This document shows, piece after piece, positions 31,751-44,545 of a stretch of 64,000 nt of DNA (positions are counted from its first letter, which is position 1; every line of letters starts with the position of its first letter). Source of the stretch: Mastigamoeba balamuthi (taxonomy: Eukaryota > Evosea > Mastigamoebida > Mastigamoebidae). The translations under genes were made by a program, and so were the position numbers. The notes under the pieces were generated by a model that was not told the DNA's origin, did no database searches, and saw only the letters and a list, made by a program, of their open reading frames with translations. The stretch covers positions 235,540 to 299,539 of the forward strand of contig CACRSC010000011.1 in the NCBI GenBank assembly GCA_902651635.1, written 5' to 3'.

Positions 31751-34700
31751 ATGCAGTGGGTCAAGAACCTCGTCGGAAAGAAGCGCCTGTCGATGCCGCC
31801 AGAGGCGTTTGACAACCCGCCGGGCCGCCCAGCGCCAGTGCCGCACATCAGCCCCACACCCAACAGCCCCTCGGCGCACGCGCACCCCGCGTCGCCGATG
31901 TCCTCGCACCTCCTGCCCCCGCAGCCCACGCGGCCCGCGCCCGCCGCGCCCCACACGCCCGCCGAGGCCGCTGCTAGGCACCGGAGTTCCGCGTCTACGT
32001 CGTCGTCGTCGTCGTCTTCGGCCCTCCCGGACGCGCCGTGCGCCGCCCCGCCGTCGCCCGCGCCGGCGCCCCCGGGCTCCGTCACGCCCGACACGTCGCC
32101 CGCCGCGCTGGCCTCTGCGTGGGCGTCGTACAAGGCCCTCAAGGGCGACCCCGACAAGCCTGCCAGGCTGCACCAGGTAGCGCTCCCCAGCGACCGACCC
32201 GCCTGCTCACGTCGCCCGCGCAGATACTCAAGGCGTTCAACAGCCTCTGCGACGCGGGGAGGCTCGACGCGCACGAGGGAGGCGGCGGGGGGCTGACGTC
32301 GACGCAGGTGCGCGAGCTGTGCGTGGCCGCGGCGGCGTGCGTGCGGGCGGTGCCCATCGTGGACCTCACGCCGACCCCGGAGCCCTCGTCGCTGCCCTAC
32401 GAGGCCGCCCTCTCGCTCGCCCACGTGTTCGACCCGCGCTACCCGGCGTCCGCCGCCTCGGCTGCCGCGTGGTCCGCGGACACGGCGGCCAACGTCAGCC
32501 AGACGGGGCTGCCCAGCGCGCTTGTCCGGGCGCTCTGCGCTGCCCCGCAGAGGGTCGAGGAGTCGGACACGTCGCCAGCGGCCGTTGCCGCGCCGTCGGT
32601 GCTGACCCGCGCGTGGTCGGCGGTGCTCGTCTCGCTCTGCTCCCACAGGGCCGCTGTGTCGGAGCTGATCGCCTCGGACGCCCTGCACTCGCTCTTTGTG
32701 CTCGCGGCGTCCAAGGCGGGGTCCGGAAAGCGCGCGGGAGCGCGTGACACGGCGCTCGAGGCCGCGCTGGTCATCGTCTCGCGCGGGCACATCGAGGCGT
32801 CTGCGACGCCGTACTTGCACAGGAAGGCGACGATCAAGAGGCACGTCGAGAGCGTCAAGGCCTCGCTCGACTCCTTGTCCCCCGAGGACGTGGCGACGCA
32901 CATAAAGATCCTCTGCTGCTCCGTGCGCGACGCCGAGCGCTACTCGCCCGGTGCCCTGCTGACGGACTTCACGAGCGGCGGTGGCTTGGCGCTGATAAGG
33001 GACGCTCTTGTGTGGCTCGAGGCGCAGCGGGCGACGAAGGACACGATGGCCCAGATCTCGGGCGTGCTCGACTCGCTGCGAAAGCTCATGGATGCGGGGC
33101 CCGAGCCGGGGCCCTTTGCGAGCGAGGCGCACCTGCCGTACAACAACCAGCTCGTGATCGACAGGTGGAAGGTCAACAAGACGGACGCCACGTGCGTCGT
33201 GCGTAACAAGGAGGCGTTCATCGTGCTGCAGTGGTTCTTCCTCAGGTCGAGGTGGGACTCTGCGAGGCTGCGCGTGCTCGAGGAGATATCGCGCGTCTAC
33301 GCCTCTGCGCCGGTCAACTTTGTCATCCTGCAGGAAGCGCGAACTCTGACACACCTCGTGACGAACATGGACATGCTGTCCAAGTCTCTCAAGGAGGAGG
33401 TGGCCCGCCTCCTCGTCTTCGTCGCCACGGCAGCAGGCATCGTGCCGTTCCAGGACCTCGTCGCGTTCAACGACGTCATCGACACCATTCCCAAGCCGTC
33501 TACCGAGACCCTCGCCGTCGTCCTATCAACAGTGGAGAGGCTGGCGCTACACGACGACAAGTACAAGCACGTGTTCCGAGACTCGGGCTTCCTGGGAGTT
33601 CTGCTGTGCGCGCTTGGGGACTACGCCACCGATATGCAGCAGGCGGCGCGAACGTCGGCGGTGTCGCCGGACCAGCTTTCGACGGTCAATATGATTGTTC
33701 GGTGCCTGCGAGCCCTTGCGGACAACGTGCCACAGAACGTCGAGATTCTGTTCCACCACAAGAGGGCCTTCGAGGATCTCCTGTTCCTCGTGCGCTTCCC
33801 CGAGTCGCGGCCCACTTCGCTCGAGTGCGTACCACGTGATGCCCTTTATTCTGACAGTCTTACCAGGTGTATCGCGCAGCTCCTCAAGGCAGGAGGACAG
33901 AGGTCTGTTGACGTGTTTAAGTCGCTGATGAAGGCGGTGCAGGCCCGGACGGGCAGCGTCGCCACAGCAACGTCTGACGACGAGCTTTTCTCTCTGCAAA
34001 CGGAAATTTTCAAGGCCATCTGCGTGCAAGCCGGGTCGTCCGACGACATCAAGGACTTGCTGTGCGATGCCGGTGGTTTCATCACGGCCCTTTCCGTCGT
34101 GGCGGAGCTTGGAGACGCATTCACTCCCGACATGGACCCCGCGAAACAGCGTGTGCGGTTCGGCCTGCTCGAGTCTGTAATGTCTGTCTTCGTCGCCGGT
34201 ACGTACAAGAACGAGCGCAGCCGCCGGTTCATGACCGAAAACGTGGGGCACATGACAATTGCCGCTGGGATACGCAAGACAGGTCTGCTCACGATTCCTA
34301 GTCTCGCACTGCCCACCCTCAACGCCGTTCTCGACTTGGCTGTCGACGCGCCTGTGCAAGCCCGAAGCTCGCTCAAGTACCACGACATCCAGAGCCCAGC
34401 TGCGGTTTCTGCGGTGATGTCGTTGCTCCCAGCTGCTCCGCGAGAAACCCAGATCTCAATCCTCGGGCGTATCTACAACCTCATGACGGCAAGCACGGCC
34501 AACGAGCAGGCCATCAGCTCGCTCGATATATCGGAGTTTATTCTGCGCAACTTCGGGGACGAGATCAAGCAGGCGGGACAAGAGACTACGGAGCTCCAGA
34601 CACAGCTGCTGCAGATCATCGAGCACTCCATGTCGCTGCGCGCGACGCCGAAGGAGATGTTGGCTTTTCTCCGGCTGTTCCAGAGCGACTCCACGCCCGA

Positions 34701-37700
34701 CTGTCTGTTCCGGTGCCTGGCGAGGATAGCCAGCAGGGGCTGCGACATATCGCTGGTCCCGTCGCTCGAGTTCGATCTGGAAAGGGGGTCCGGCGTCGCG
34801 GCAGCGCTTCTCCCGCTGGGAAGTGGCGGTCAGCAGTGGCCCCCGGCCAATGGGTTTACCTTCATGTGCTGGATCTACGTGGTTTCTTTCGGGACGAAGG
34901 AGCGCCATCAAGTCGATTTGATCTCGTTCCAGGTCCACGACATCAGGTCGCGATCGTCGCTGACTGTTCAGGGGAATGGTGTCATCGCGTGGCAGTCCGG
35001 AGTCAAGGCACCTGTTCTCTTCTACGGATGCGGGGTTATCGAAGAGAAGAAGTGGTACCACGTCGCCATAACACAGAGCCGCGCTGTCCTTCGTGTTGGC
35101 GGCGGGGCAGACGCAGTTATCTATGTGGACGGTGCGCCTCTGTGGTCTGGCAAGCTTCCGTACCTTGCAGACTCGGCCGACCCCGTGACAGCGACGTTTG
35201 GCACTCCGTCGATTATGCGGAGGATTGGCAGCGATCAGAAGTGGAAGCTGGGGTCGTCGTGGTTCCTCAACAAGGCGCTGGCCCCTCCGTCAATCGCTGC
35301 TGCCTTCCACCTGGGGCCGTTCTACAGCGGCAACTTCCAGGGGTCGCTTGCGCAGTACGCCGTCCATGACGCGGTTTCCCCCGAGTCTCTGGTCCATGCC
35401 AAGCAGACGTGCCCTTCGTGGGATGGCGTCTCGTCCCCGAGCCCCGTCGAGGTTGGTCAGGGAGACGCCATCATCGATGTGGCCGAGATGCACATTGTGT
35501 TCGCCATCAGCGCGAGCCACGAGACGCGGGTCAGCGACGCCGGTGTGCCGCAGCTCATCAACTCCGCGGACCATTCGTATCGCTCGTGGGCGTCCATGCA
35601 GGGTGGCTGCACGCTGCTGAGTCCTCGGCCGTTGAAGGTCGTGCTCAGGTCGTGCGGGGGCGTGGGAACAGCCATATCCTTGATCGAGAGGGCGCAGACT
35701 CCGGTGGCCCTCGTCTGTGCTGTCACCGCCCTGTGCGCGATCATCAGGCAGGACCCCGACAACGCGGCGGAGATGGACGCAATCAAGGGCTGGCCGCTCA
35801 CCGCAGCTCTGCTCCGTGCCCGCTCGAATCTGATGAGCGAGGCCGGCCACACTGTCGCAGAGCACCTGATGGCCGTGTCTGGAGCCAGGCCGCGTCCGGG
35901 TATCGTAGCGAACGTATCGGTTCTCCGCCACATTGCGCTGGACACCGAGCTGTGGAATGCCAGCGGCAACCCGCAGCTGCAGTGCTCGATTCTGGAAGAC
36001 CTCGCTGCCATGGTCCGCCGAGGCGAGAACCCCCACGCGATGTACAACGCTACCAGGATGCGCTCGCTGCATTTGGTCACTACGCTGTCCGCCGCCCTGC
36101 GCGACGAACGCCTGCCGGACGAGGTTGCGTCCGCCGCCGTGGATTTGGTCAGGGAGTACATTGCTACGACCGCCGACGTCGACGACGTGCGATCGCTGGT
36201 GACGAGTAGCGTCGGGCTGCTCCCGAACTACTCGTTCACGCCCAAGTCTGGCGGCCTGCACGTCGCTCCCGCCGGCACGCCGGTGACGCGGTCGATGCGG
36301 CTGTGCAACCACGTGTTGACGATGATCCTGAAGCTGCTTCTGCAGGAGGACGACTCGCCGTCTGCGCTCGTCGTGATGAAGCACACCAACTCTGCGTGGC
36401 TCCTGCACTTCTTCAACGAGAGCCTGCCGACCTGCACCATCGAGACGTCGCTCAGGATCGCTGCCGCGCTGTTCCGCAGGCCGCGATCAGGGCAGTCGTT
36501 CGCGGCCAAGTTCACGCGCTCCAACGGGTGGACTGTGCTGAACCGAGTCCTGCCAATCTTCTGTGGCAGCCCCGACGTCTACTGCTCGCTGCTCTGCATT
36601 GCGCTCGGCCGTATGCCTATATCGCAGCCGATATCCCTTCTGCCGCCTGACCTGCAGAGGCTCGAGCTCCCGGAGCTCTTCACACTGTTCCCGCGAGCGG
36701 AGCTGAAGCTCCACGTCCCCGAGGCTATGCAAGTCGTGTTCAGCGTCGTCAACAGGGCGTTCGACCTCTGGGAGCACCTGCGGACCCAGGGCACCACGAC
36801 TGTGACTACCGCCCCTCCGTCGTCCACTTCGCCGCCGATCCCCGGGAGGTCGCAGACGCCTGAGGACGAGGGCTCCGTCGGGCAGGGAATCAGGACCTCG
36901 TTCTCTCCCGTTTGCGCCGTGCCGACGCCGACGCTCTCGCCAGTCGTCCCGCAGTCCGTCTCTCCCGTAGGGCGAATGCGGTCGCACACCTCGCTGGGGC
37001 CGCACATGCCAAGACCGTTCACAGACCCGCGCGCGTCTCAGTGGCTAGATGTGGACCAGGGGTCGCGCCAGCACCCACGAGTCCTGGACCAAGCAACCGC
37101 GCTAGCGTCGACTCTGCAGACCCTGATGAAGTTTGCCAAGCACCTGCACGACAACTGCGCCGACTTCGCGGCGGTGTGCGCCAAGCCCGAGACGCTGGAG
37201 CTGCTCGTCTCGTGCCTCTTCTGCAAGGGCGCGATCCGGGCCTCGCCCGTCCAGAAGCCAAACTCGCTCGAGCAGCAGCTGTGGGCCAGCGTCGACCTCG
37301 TGTACCAGCTGCTCGTCCAGGTTGTCGACAGCAGCTTCAAGCGCATCATCGCCGAGGGAGGCTCGTTCAGAACGGGCACGCTGGCCGTGCTCGACGCCGC
37401 GACAAAGGACTCTGTGCCAGACGGCGTCGGCGAGACGGACGCTGCGCAGTTCCAGAGCCGCGTCGTCCTCGACCTGCTCGAGCAGGTCGAGAGCACGGCG
37501 TCGCGCCGCGAGTTCCTCGAGGACGACAGACTGGCGCACGGGCTCGAGCGCCTCTGCTCGACACTGGCCGACCGCCTGTTCTCGGGTACGCTGGGCGCGG
37601 CGGCAGACCGTCAGGTGCTGCAGTTCCTCCTGCACCTCCTCGAGAGGGTCGACGCCGACTCGCCGCAGGTCCGCTCCGCGCGGGGCGACACGATAAAGAC

Positions 37701-40700
37701 GCTGTACCACGCGCTCAACCGCGTCGTCGTCATCATGATGAAGACTGCGATCATGACGCAGTCGCCGGAGCAGCAGCTCATGGTCCTGCGCCGCATCATC
37801 AACTCGAACAAGATCGTACTGAGCACAAGCAACTCGGAGGACCCCTTCTTCCGCACGCTGCTCTACGTCATTTACCCGGTCATGGCCGCCGAGCCGCAGG
37901 ACTCGTCGTCGCTGCAGGGGCAGGCGAGGGAGGCGGCGTTCACCGTGTGGAAGCTCATCCAGCTCACGCGACCAGAGATCATCGACAGTGTGCTCGCCAA
38001 CGCCGCTGCAGAGGGTTCCGCCCCGCTCGACCTGAGGGCTGGCGGCTTCGAGCTCCTCGTGCAGCGCGAGACGGACCGCTTCTCGCAGTGGCTGCGGGGC
38101 AACCGCGGCGTCGTGGACGCTGCCATCGAGGCGGGCCTGAGCAAGGTGGCCTCGGAGTGGGCCGCGGTCGAGGACAAGTCCCGCGACGAGTTCGCAAGGG
38201 CCTGCCTGCTGCGCAGAACCACCCGCAGGCGCACGCGAGAGCGCGATGAGGCCGCTGCCACGGAGCGGTACCGCGCGACCTTCGGGCACCTGCAGCGCGA
38301 GTCCGAGTCCGCCCGGGACATCGTCGCGACGCTGTCGCAGAGACGCAGAGCGGACACGCGCGAGAGGCAAAGGCTCGTTGCCGTACGCTGGGCAGGGCTC
38401 ACCGCCAAGCTCTGGGGCGAGCGGGGCACGTGGGGGCCAGAAGACGCGCCAAAGGTAGCCAAGTACAGGCTCGACTTCACCGAGGGGCCATTCAGGATGC
38501 GCAACAAGCTGCAGGGCCAGTGCGACTTCTTCGACAGGTTCGCGCCCATCGACCCGGAGACGGCCCAGAACGAGAAGATCCCCACGAGCGAGGACGCAGC
38601 GCTGTGGCTCTCGGAGTTCTACGAGGAGCACCAGCGGCTGCGGGCCAGGGAGACGATGCTGTTCGCGCTCATCCAGGCGGCGCAGGCGCAGCTGCACGTG
38701 CTCGTCCGTGGGAGGTCGCTGGGGTACTCGCTGAGCACGTCGCCGCCGCCGGGCGCGAGCGCGCCGGGCAGCGGCAGGCCCCTGACTTCCTCGCAGCGGA
38801 CGCCGGGATCGACGTCGCCGCTGCCGCCGCCGTCCCTGAGCGGCCACCTATCCGAGAGCGAGGACGACATGGGCCCGCGCTCGGCAGGCATCCCGGACGA
38901 CTACACCGAGGACGCGTCTGTGATGGACGACCAGAACGCCGCCCAGACGACGACCGAGGTCGATGACAAGAGCGAAGTCGCGCCGCCAGAGGACGAGCTC
39001 GACGTGCTGGCGGCCAAAGACGAGAAGGGAATCAGCCGCCTGAGGCGCCTGCTGGAGCCCGGGGACGAGCTGCTGCACATGTACATCTGCGGGACGGTGG
39101 AGGGCATGGACAGGCGCGACGGCCTGTTCCTCATCTGCTCGCGCAACCTCTACGTCGTCGACGGCTACACGCTGAGCGCCGGCGAGGTCATCGAGATCGA
39201 CCTGTCCAAGCAGAAGAGCTCCGACGGGGACGCCTCGTCGTCGGACAAGTCCAAGGTCCGTACCGCGGAGCTCGGGACGTGGTGGGGCGGCGAGATCTAC
39301 GAGGCCCACGCGTGCCGCAAGTGGTCGAGGGAGGACGTGCGCGAGGTGCAGGCCAGGCGCTACATGCTGCGCTGGGTCGGCGTAGAGCTGTTCAGCGCCG
39401 ACGGCCGTAACCACCTGCTCGTCTTCTCCAAGGAGGACATCGACACTGTGCTCTCGAAGCTGCGGTCGATCGCAGACGCCACGCCGCCGTACAGCGTCAC
39501 CGGCGTGATCCCAGGCACAGGGGTCAGCGACGCCGCGGCCGCCGCGGCCCCGCAGATGGTCACGGCAGTCGTCAGCGGCGCCGACGTCACGTTGCGAAAG
39601 CTGCAGAACGTCCTGAGATCAGAGGTTAACAGCCTGGGGTCGGACCTCGCGGCGGTCACGCAGCAGTGGGTCGAAGGCAAGATCACCAACTTTGCGTACC
39701 TAATGCACCTCAACACGGTCGCGGGGCGCACGTTCAACGACCTCACGCAGTACCCTGTGTTCCCGTGGGTCATTGCCGACTACACGAGCGAGGAGCTCGA
39801 CCTCAACAGCCCGACCTCGTTCCGCGACCTCAGCAAGCCGATGGGAGCCATCACCAAGGAGCGGGCGGAGCACTTCCGGGCGCACTTCGAGAACAGCAGG
39901 CTGGACGAGACGACGCCGCCGTACAACTACGGACAGCACTACAGCAGCCCGGCCATCGTGCTGTACTACCTCATCCGGCTGGAGCCGTTCGCGAGGCACT
40001 TCCTGGACATGCAGGGCGGGCGGTGGGACCACCCGGACAGGCTGTTCCACAGCGTGCAGGAGACGTGGATCGTCAACACGACCAGCACGACGCCGCAGGT
40101 GATGGAGCTGATACCCGAGTTCTTCTACCTCCCCGAGTTCCTGTGCAACTCGTGCGCGTTCAACCTGGGCGCCAAGCAGAACGGCGACCGCATCGGCGAC
40201 GTCACGCTGCCGCCGTGGGCCAAGGGCAGCGCGAGGGAGTTTGTGCGCAAGAACCTCGAGGCCCTCGAGTCGCCCTACGTCTCGGAGCACCTCTGCGAGT
40301 GGATCGACCTCATCTTCGGCTACAAGCAGCGCGGCAAGATGGCCGAGCAGGCCGTCAACGTGTTCTTCCACCTGAGCTACGAGGGCGCCGTCGACGTCGA
40401 CGCCATCGAGGACCCCGTGCAGCGCGCGTCGACGATGGAGGCCATCAAGCACTTTGGCCAGACCCCGCGCCAGCTGTGGGACCGCTCGCCGCACCCGCGG
40501 CGCGTCGTCGTCGTCGCCCCGCCGCCCGCCGTCTTCGCCTCGCCGGCGTCGGCGAGCCGCCTGATCCCCGTCGCCGTCAAGGACATCGGCGAGCCCGTGG
40601 GCCACCTGCGGCTCTCTGGCCAGAACATCCTCGCCGTCGGCCAGCGGAGGCTCGTGGTGCCCGCGGCGTACATCGGGTCGCCGCGCGTCATCGCCTGGGG

Positions 40701-41517
40701 GTTCGCCGACGGGACCGTGCGCGCGTGGCCGCTCGACAAGGCCGCCCAGGTGTCCGTGTTCGACCCGAGGCACGTCGGGGGCGTGACGGCCGCCGCGGCG
40801 ACGGAGGACGGCAGGATCCTGGCGACCGCGGGCGCCGACGCTGTCGTGCGCGTGTTCTACGGGAACAAGTCGCTGAGCAGCTCCAAGCCGCCGTTCCTCA
40901 AGGCCGCGGAGCTGTGCGGGCACTACTGCGCGGTTACGTGCATCGTCGTGAGCAGGAGCCACAGCGTCATCGTCTCGGGGGCCGAGGACGGCAGGTGCAT
41001 CGTCTGGGACCTCAACCGGCTGGCCTACGTGCGCACGTTCCGCGTCGCGCAGAGCAGCGGCTCCGAGGTGCCGCTGCCCGTCGTCGCGCTCGACGTGCAC
41101 GACACGACCGGGGAGATCGCCGCGTGCACCGTCAAGGTCGCCGGCGTCTGGTCCGTCAACGGCTCGCTGCTCTCGTCGGCAGCCCTCGGCCCCGGCGAGG
41201 CGTTTGCGTGCTGCGCGTTCTCGCGCGAGTGGGTCTCGGGCGCGGGCAAGTGCCTGCTGACGGGCCACCGCGACGGGTCGATACGCGTCTGGGAGTTTGA
41301 CGGCAGCCTCGTCCTGCGCCACGTGCTGCCTGTGCCCATGGGGACCACGTCGATCAGCTGCCTCTACGTCTCGCCGACGGAGCGCGGCAAGCTCGTCGCG
41401 GGGACCACCGCCGGGCAGGTGCTGCAGTGGTTTGACGGCGAGACCGCTCCGCGGACGGTCTCGCGCATATCGCTCGGCGGCACGGGCAGCTCCCGCTCGC
41501 TGCCGCGCCCTCTGTGA
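31751..41517 (+). CDS. Giant BEACH-domain protein, WDFY3/LvsA class
   Basis: Exon 1 is 31751-32176; after a 47-bp intron a single exon of about 9.3 kb runs from 32224 to the stop, giving 3239 residues. The order is: proline-rich N-terminus; long armadillo-like helical region; concanavalin-like domain (GFTFMCWIYVVSFGTKERHQ, nt about 34850-35400); more helices; PH-BEACH domain (nt about 39040-39460, LRRLLEPGDELLHMYICGTV); BEACH domain (about 39610-40450, with NFAYLMHLNTVAGRTFNDLT and QYPVFPWVIADYTS); and WD40 repeats to the end. No FYVE domain follows, so it is closer to Dictyostelium LvsA or plant SPIRRIG than to animal WDFY3. Such proteins act in endo-lysosomal traffic, contractile vacuole function, cytokinesis or selective autophagy. 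The frame is intact throughout. Confidence 0.95.
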
Positions 41518-41846
41518 GCGGCGTGGGGGGGGGAGCTGGACGGAACCGAGCGGGCAGCACACACGCCACACAGCACACACATCAATCACTACAGCAAAAA
41601 AAGTAGAATCACAAATACACCGCGCTTTTATTTTTCTCCGCGGGGCGGTCGCGGAATTGCGGCGGTGGTCAATTGAGTTGAGGTGGAGTGTCTTTCTGAG
41701 GGCCAAAGGGGCGATTTCCGGGGTGGGGGAATCTCTGTCAGGAGAAATCTGGGGGAATCTGTAGAGCCCTTTCCTTTGGAGAGAGTTTTGCTAAGACACA
41801 GAGCAGAGCGCCCGCCGGCGAACCGCACGCGAGAGAGAGAGAGAGA
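41518..41846. other. Intergenic region before ARF
   Basis: About 330 bp with no coding signal. It holds AT boxes (GGAGAAATCTGGGGGAATCTG near 41739-41760) and a short GA run just before the ARF start. Confidence 0.4.
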
Positions 41847-42477
41847 ATGGGGTCGATTCTGTCGTCGCTGTTCGGGAGCGCGACGCGCGACTGGCGAGTG
41901 GTCATGATCGGCCTCGACTCTGCCGGCAAAACAACGATCCTGTACCGCCTGCGCATCGGCGAAGTGGTGCGCCCGCCCCGCTGCCGCCCGCCCCCGGCGC
42001 CGCGCCGCGCTCTCGACCCCCCGTCCCCCTCGCGGCCCCTCGTCCCCCCTCCCTGCGCAGATACACACGACGCCGACGATCGGGTTCAACGTGGAGGCGA
42101 TAGAGTACAAGCGGCTGAAGCTGACCGTGTGGGACGTCGGGGGCCAGAGCAGGATCCGGCCGCTCTGGCAGCACTACATGCGGGGCGCCGACGCGATCAT
42201 CTTCGTCGTCGACTCGACGGACCGCGAGCGCCTGGAGGAGGCCAAGGACGAGCTGCACAGCCTCGTGCGCTCGCCCGAGGCCGCCAAGAGCCCGCTGCTC
42301 GTCTACGCCAACAAGCAGGACGCGCCCGGGGCGCTCAACGCCGACGCCGTCCGCGACGCCCTGGCCGTCGAGGCGCTGGGCAAGGACCGCCCCGCCGCCG
42401 TCTTCGCCGCGAGCGCCACGCAGGGCGTGGGGCTGCACGAGGGCCTCGACTGGCTCGCTCGCACTCTGAAGGTCTGA
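41847..42477 (+). CDS. ARF-family small GTPase
   Basis: Two exons, 41847-41966 and 42061-42477, splice to 178 residues. The protein starts [10 protein letters not shown], with Gly2 available for N-myristoylation and an amphipathic helix, as in ARF. Nucleotide-binding motifs are GLDSAGKTT (P-loop), PTIGFN (switch 1), WDVGGQ (switch 2, catalytic Gln), NKQD and SAT. ARF proteins recruit coats and lipid-modifying enzymes to Golgi and endosomal membranes. Around switch 2 it departs slightly from ARF1 ([20 protein letters not shown]), so it could be ARF or a close ARL. The intron lies just before switch 1. Confidence 0.93.
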
Positions 42478-43095
42478 TTGTGTAAGACAAAGAGAGAGGA
42501 GGAGGAGGAGGTCCGGACAGCGGGGCGATGTGGAGCAGCAAGACAAAGGGCACACGCACACGCGACAGGGAATGCTCAGGGCACACGGTGTTATAGCACA
42601 CGCGTCACGGGGTTGTCGGTGGGGTGCGGAGGCCCCCCCGCTCGCTGGATTGCGCAGACAACGGTATTGACGACTACTAGAGAGGACTCGGAGTTTAATT
42701 CCATTTCTGGCGACGCGATCAAATGCGGCGTTCTGGTGCTGTGCTGTGTTGAAGGAGCGACTTCCCGGGCGCCATCAGTCTGGTGCTTCCAGGTTCTGCG
42801 GATTTGTGGTGTGCTCTTGTTTGTTTGCCGAACTATTCGCTACCACGCCGTGTCCCGCGGTCCTCTAATGGCGTCCGCGATGGCCTCCAGTGTGGCGAGC
42901 TCGATCATCCAGGCTGCAGCGAGTAGTCGGGGATGACGTGCTGCCTTCCCGGAGCCCGAAGATATTGTGCAAACGGCAGAACTCGAGTTTGCACTTGTTT
43001 TTCAGCCGTTAAGGGCAACCCTGTCGTTTTTCCCCTCTCCTGCAGCACCCACCCCACCCGCCTGTCGGTTACCATCACCGATCCGTGGCACGCAG
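42478..43095. other. Intergenic region without a recognised gene
   Basis: About 620 bp. Open frames cross it, but none has domain-like sequence. I see no structured RNA. Confidence 0.35.
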
Positions 43096-44252
43096 ATGTC
43101 GCGCTGGAACGCCCCCGTGGGCGCTGTCTACCCGCTGGCGGCAGAGCGCGCCTTCCGCAACGCCCCGCGTGCTCGCTCGCAGCCGTATTTCCCCGTCGGT
43201 TTGTGCACCTCGCCCGGACGCGAGACGGAGTGCTGCCCGCCGCGTCCGCAGTCCGCGGCCCCGGCGCACAAGCACTCGATACCCAACAAGCCGCTGCCGT
43301 CGCCTCCCCCGGGGTCGCGGCCCAGCGCGCCTCCAGCGTTCGTGCTGCCCGTGGAGCTCTCGGGGCCCGAGGAGAGCCCGGACCCCTCGCGGTGGGCCGT
43401 CCAAGGCGGCGAGGCGGCCGGGGGCGCAGCAGCCGCGGGGGCAGCGCAGCCGTCGGAGCTGTCGTTCCTGATGGAGGACCTCGACCTCATCGTCGGGGCC
43501 ATGAACATCAAGCGCGAGACCATCCCGCTGCCCGACAAGGCCGTTTCCCCGGGCCTCCTCGAGGCCATCAGCGACGCGGAGCAGGCGGCAGGCCACCGCC
43601 CCGTCGTGCTCTCGCCGACGCCCAGGCGCGCTCTGCCCGCCCCCAAGCCCCGCGCGCTCCCCGCGCTGCCGCGGAGGACGCCCAGCGCCTCCGAGGACAG
43701 CCCCGTGTGCGCCCGCTCGCAGTCGGCCCCGGACGCCTGCTCCCCCGGGTCGTCGGCGCCCCCCTCGCGGCCCGCGCCTCCGGTGCCCTCGAGGGCCTGC
43801 TCGCAGCAGCCGCGCGCGTACGAGCGCGGCAGGCCCATGCCGCCGGCCGCGGCGCTGAAGCCCTCGGCAGCGGCGGCCACGACCGCCAACAGCGCAGCCC
43901 GCAGGCAGCAGCAGAGGCCAACGCCGCCGTCCGCGACGCAGGCGCGCGAGCAGACCAGGGTCCAGTGCGGCTCGCCAGCGCCCGAGGCGCGCCCCAGTCC
44001 CCCGGCGCCGCGCGGTGCGCGAGCGCGGGCTCCCCCGTGACGGCGCCCCGCTCGCAGGCGCACGCGCAGCAGCGGCAGCCGGTCGTGGGCCACGCAGCGC
44101 CCAGCGCGGTGCGCCCCAGCAAGGCGGGCGCGGCTGACCCCCGCACCGGCGCGAGGCACGTGCCGAGGCGGGAGTGCACCGCCGGCGGCAGCGGCGGCGG
44201 CGCGCAGGGCTACGACATCGACGCGGCGCTGAGCTCACTGCTGAGCGACTGA
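43096..44252 (+). CDS. Proline-rich disordered protein, unknown
   Basis: The ATG at 43096 (MSRWNAPVGAVYPL) follows AT-richer DNA and opens a frame to a stop at 44040. The same region in another frame continues to 44252. An intron from about 44013 (GTGCGCGAGC) to about 44058 (CGCTCGCAG) would remove the stop and join to that frame, ending YDIDAALSSLLSD. The product is about 370 residues, rich in Pro, Ala, Arg and Ser, with many PxxP motifs that could bind SH3 domains. Two short conserved-looking segments stand out: LSFLMEDLDLIVGAMNIK and the acidic-hydrophobic C-terminus. I recognise no family. An adaptor or scaffold is a guess. Confidence 0.5.
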
Positions 44253-44545
44253 GCGACGACGCGTAGCTGAGAGCAACCGACAGTACAGCAGAGCAAACCA
44301 AACAAAATTAATGCCGGCGTTGTACCTTCCTGTCAGCCCACACCATCCGACCCCCCCCCCCCATTGGCGCGGACATCCCTGCCCGCCCCAACACACTACA
44401 CCAGCCGCCGTCGAGCAGCCACAATAGAATAAGAAGCAGCAGGGTTTGTTTTGTGAGAACAACACCGATTGTTTTGGCACATGTGTAATCAACGTCTGCA
44501 GAGACAACGAACTTGCGTGTGTCCCGCGGGGGTGAGCAGCGCCCT

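Noticed and set aside
31627-33354. 575-codon minus-strand frame under the BEACH gene
   Set aside because: Shadow of GC-rich coding sequence. Arg/Gly/Ala-rich without domains, and the plus strand frame is continuous with a known family.
39700-41706. 668-codon minus-strand frame opposite the BEACH and WD40 domains
   Set aside because: Antisense shadow with Arg/His/Val-rich translation. The plus strand encodes recognisable BEACH and WD40 motifs.
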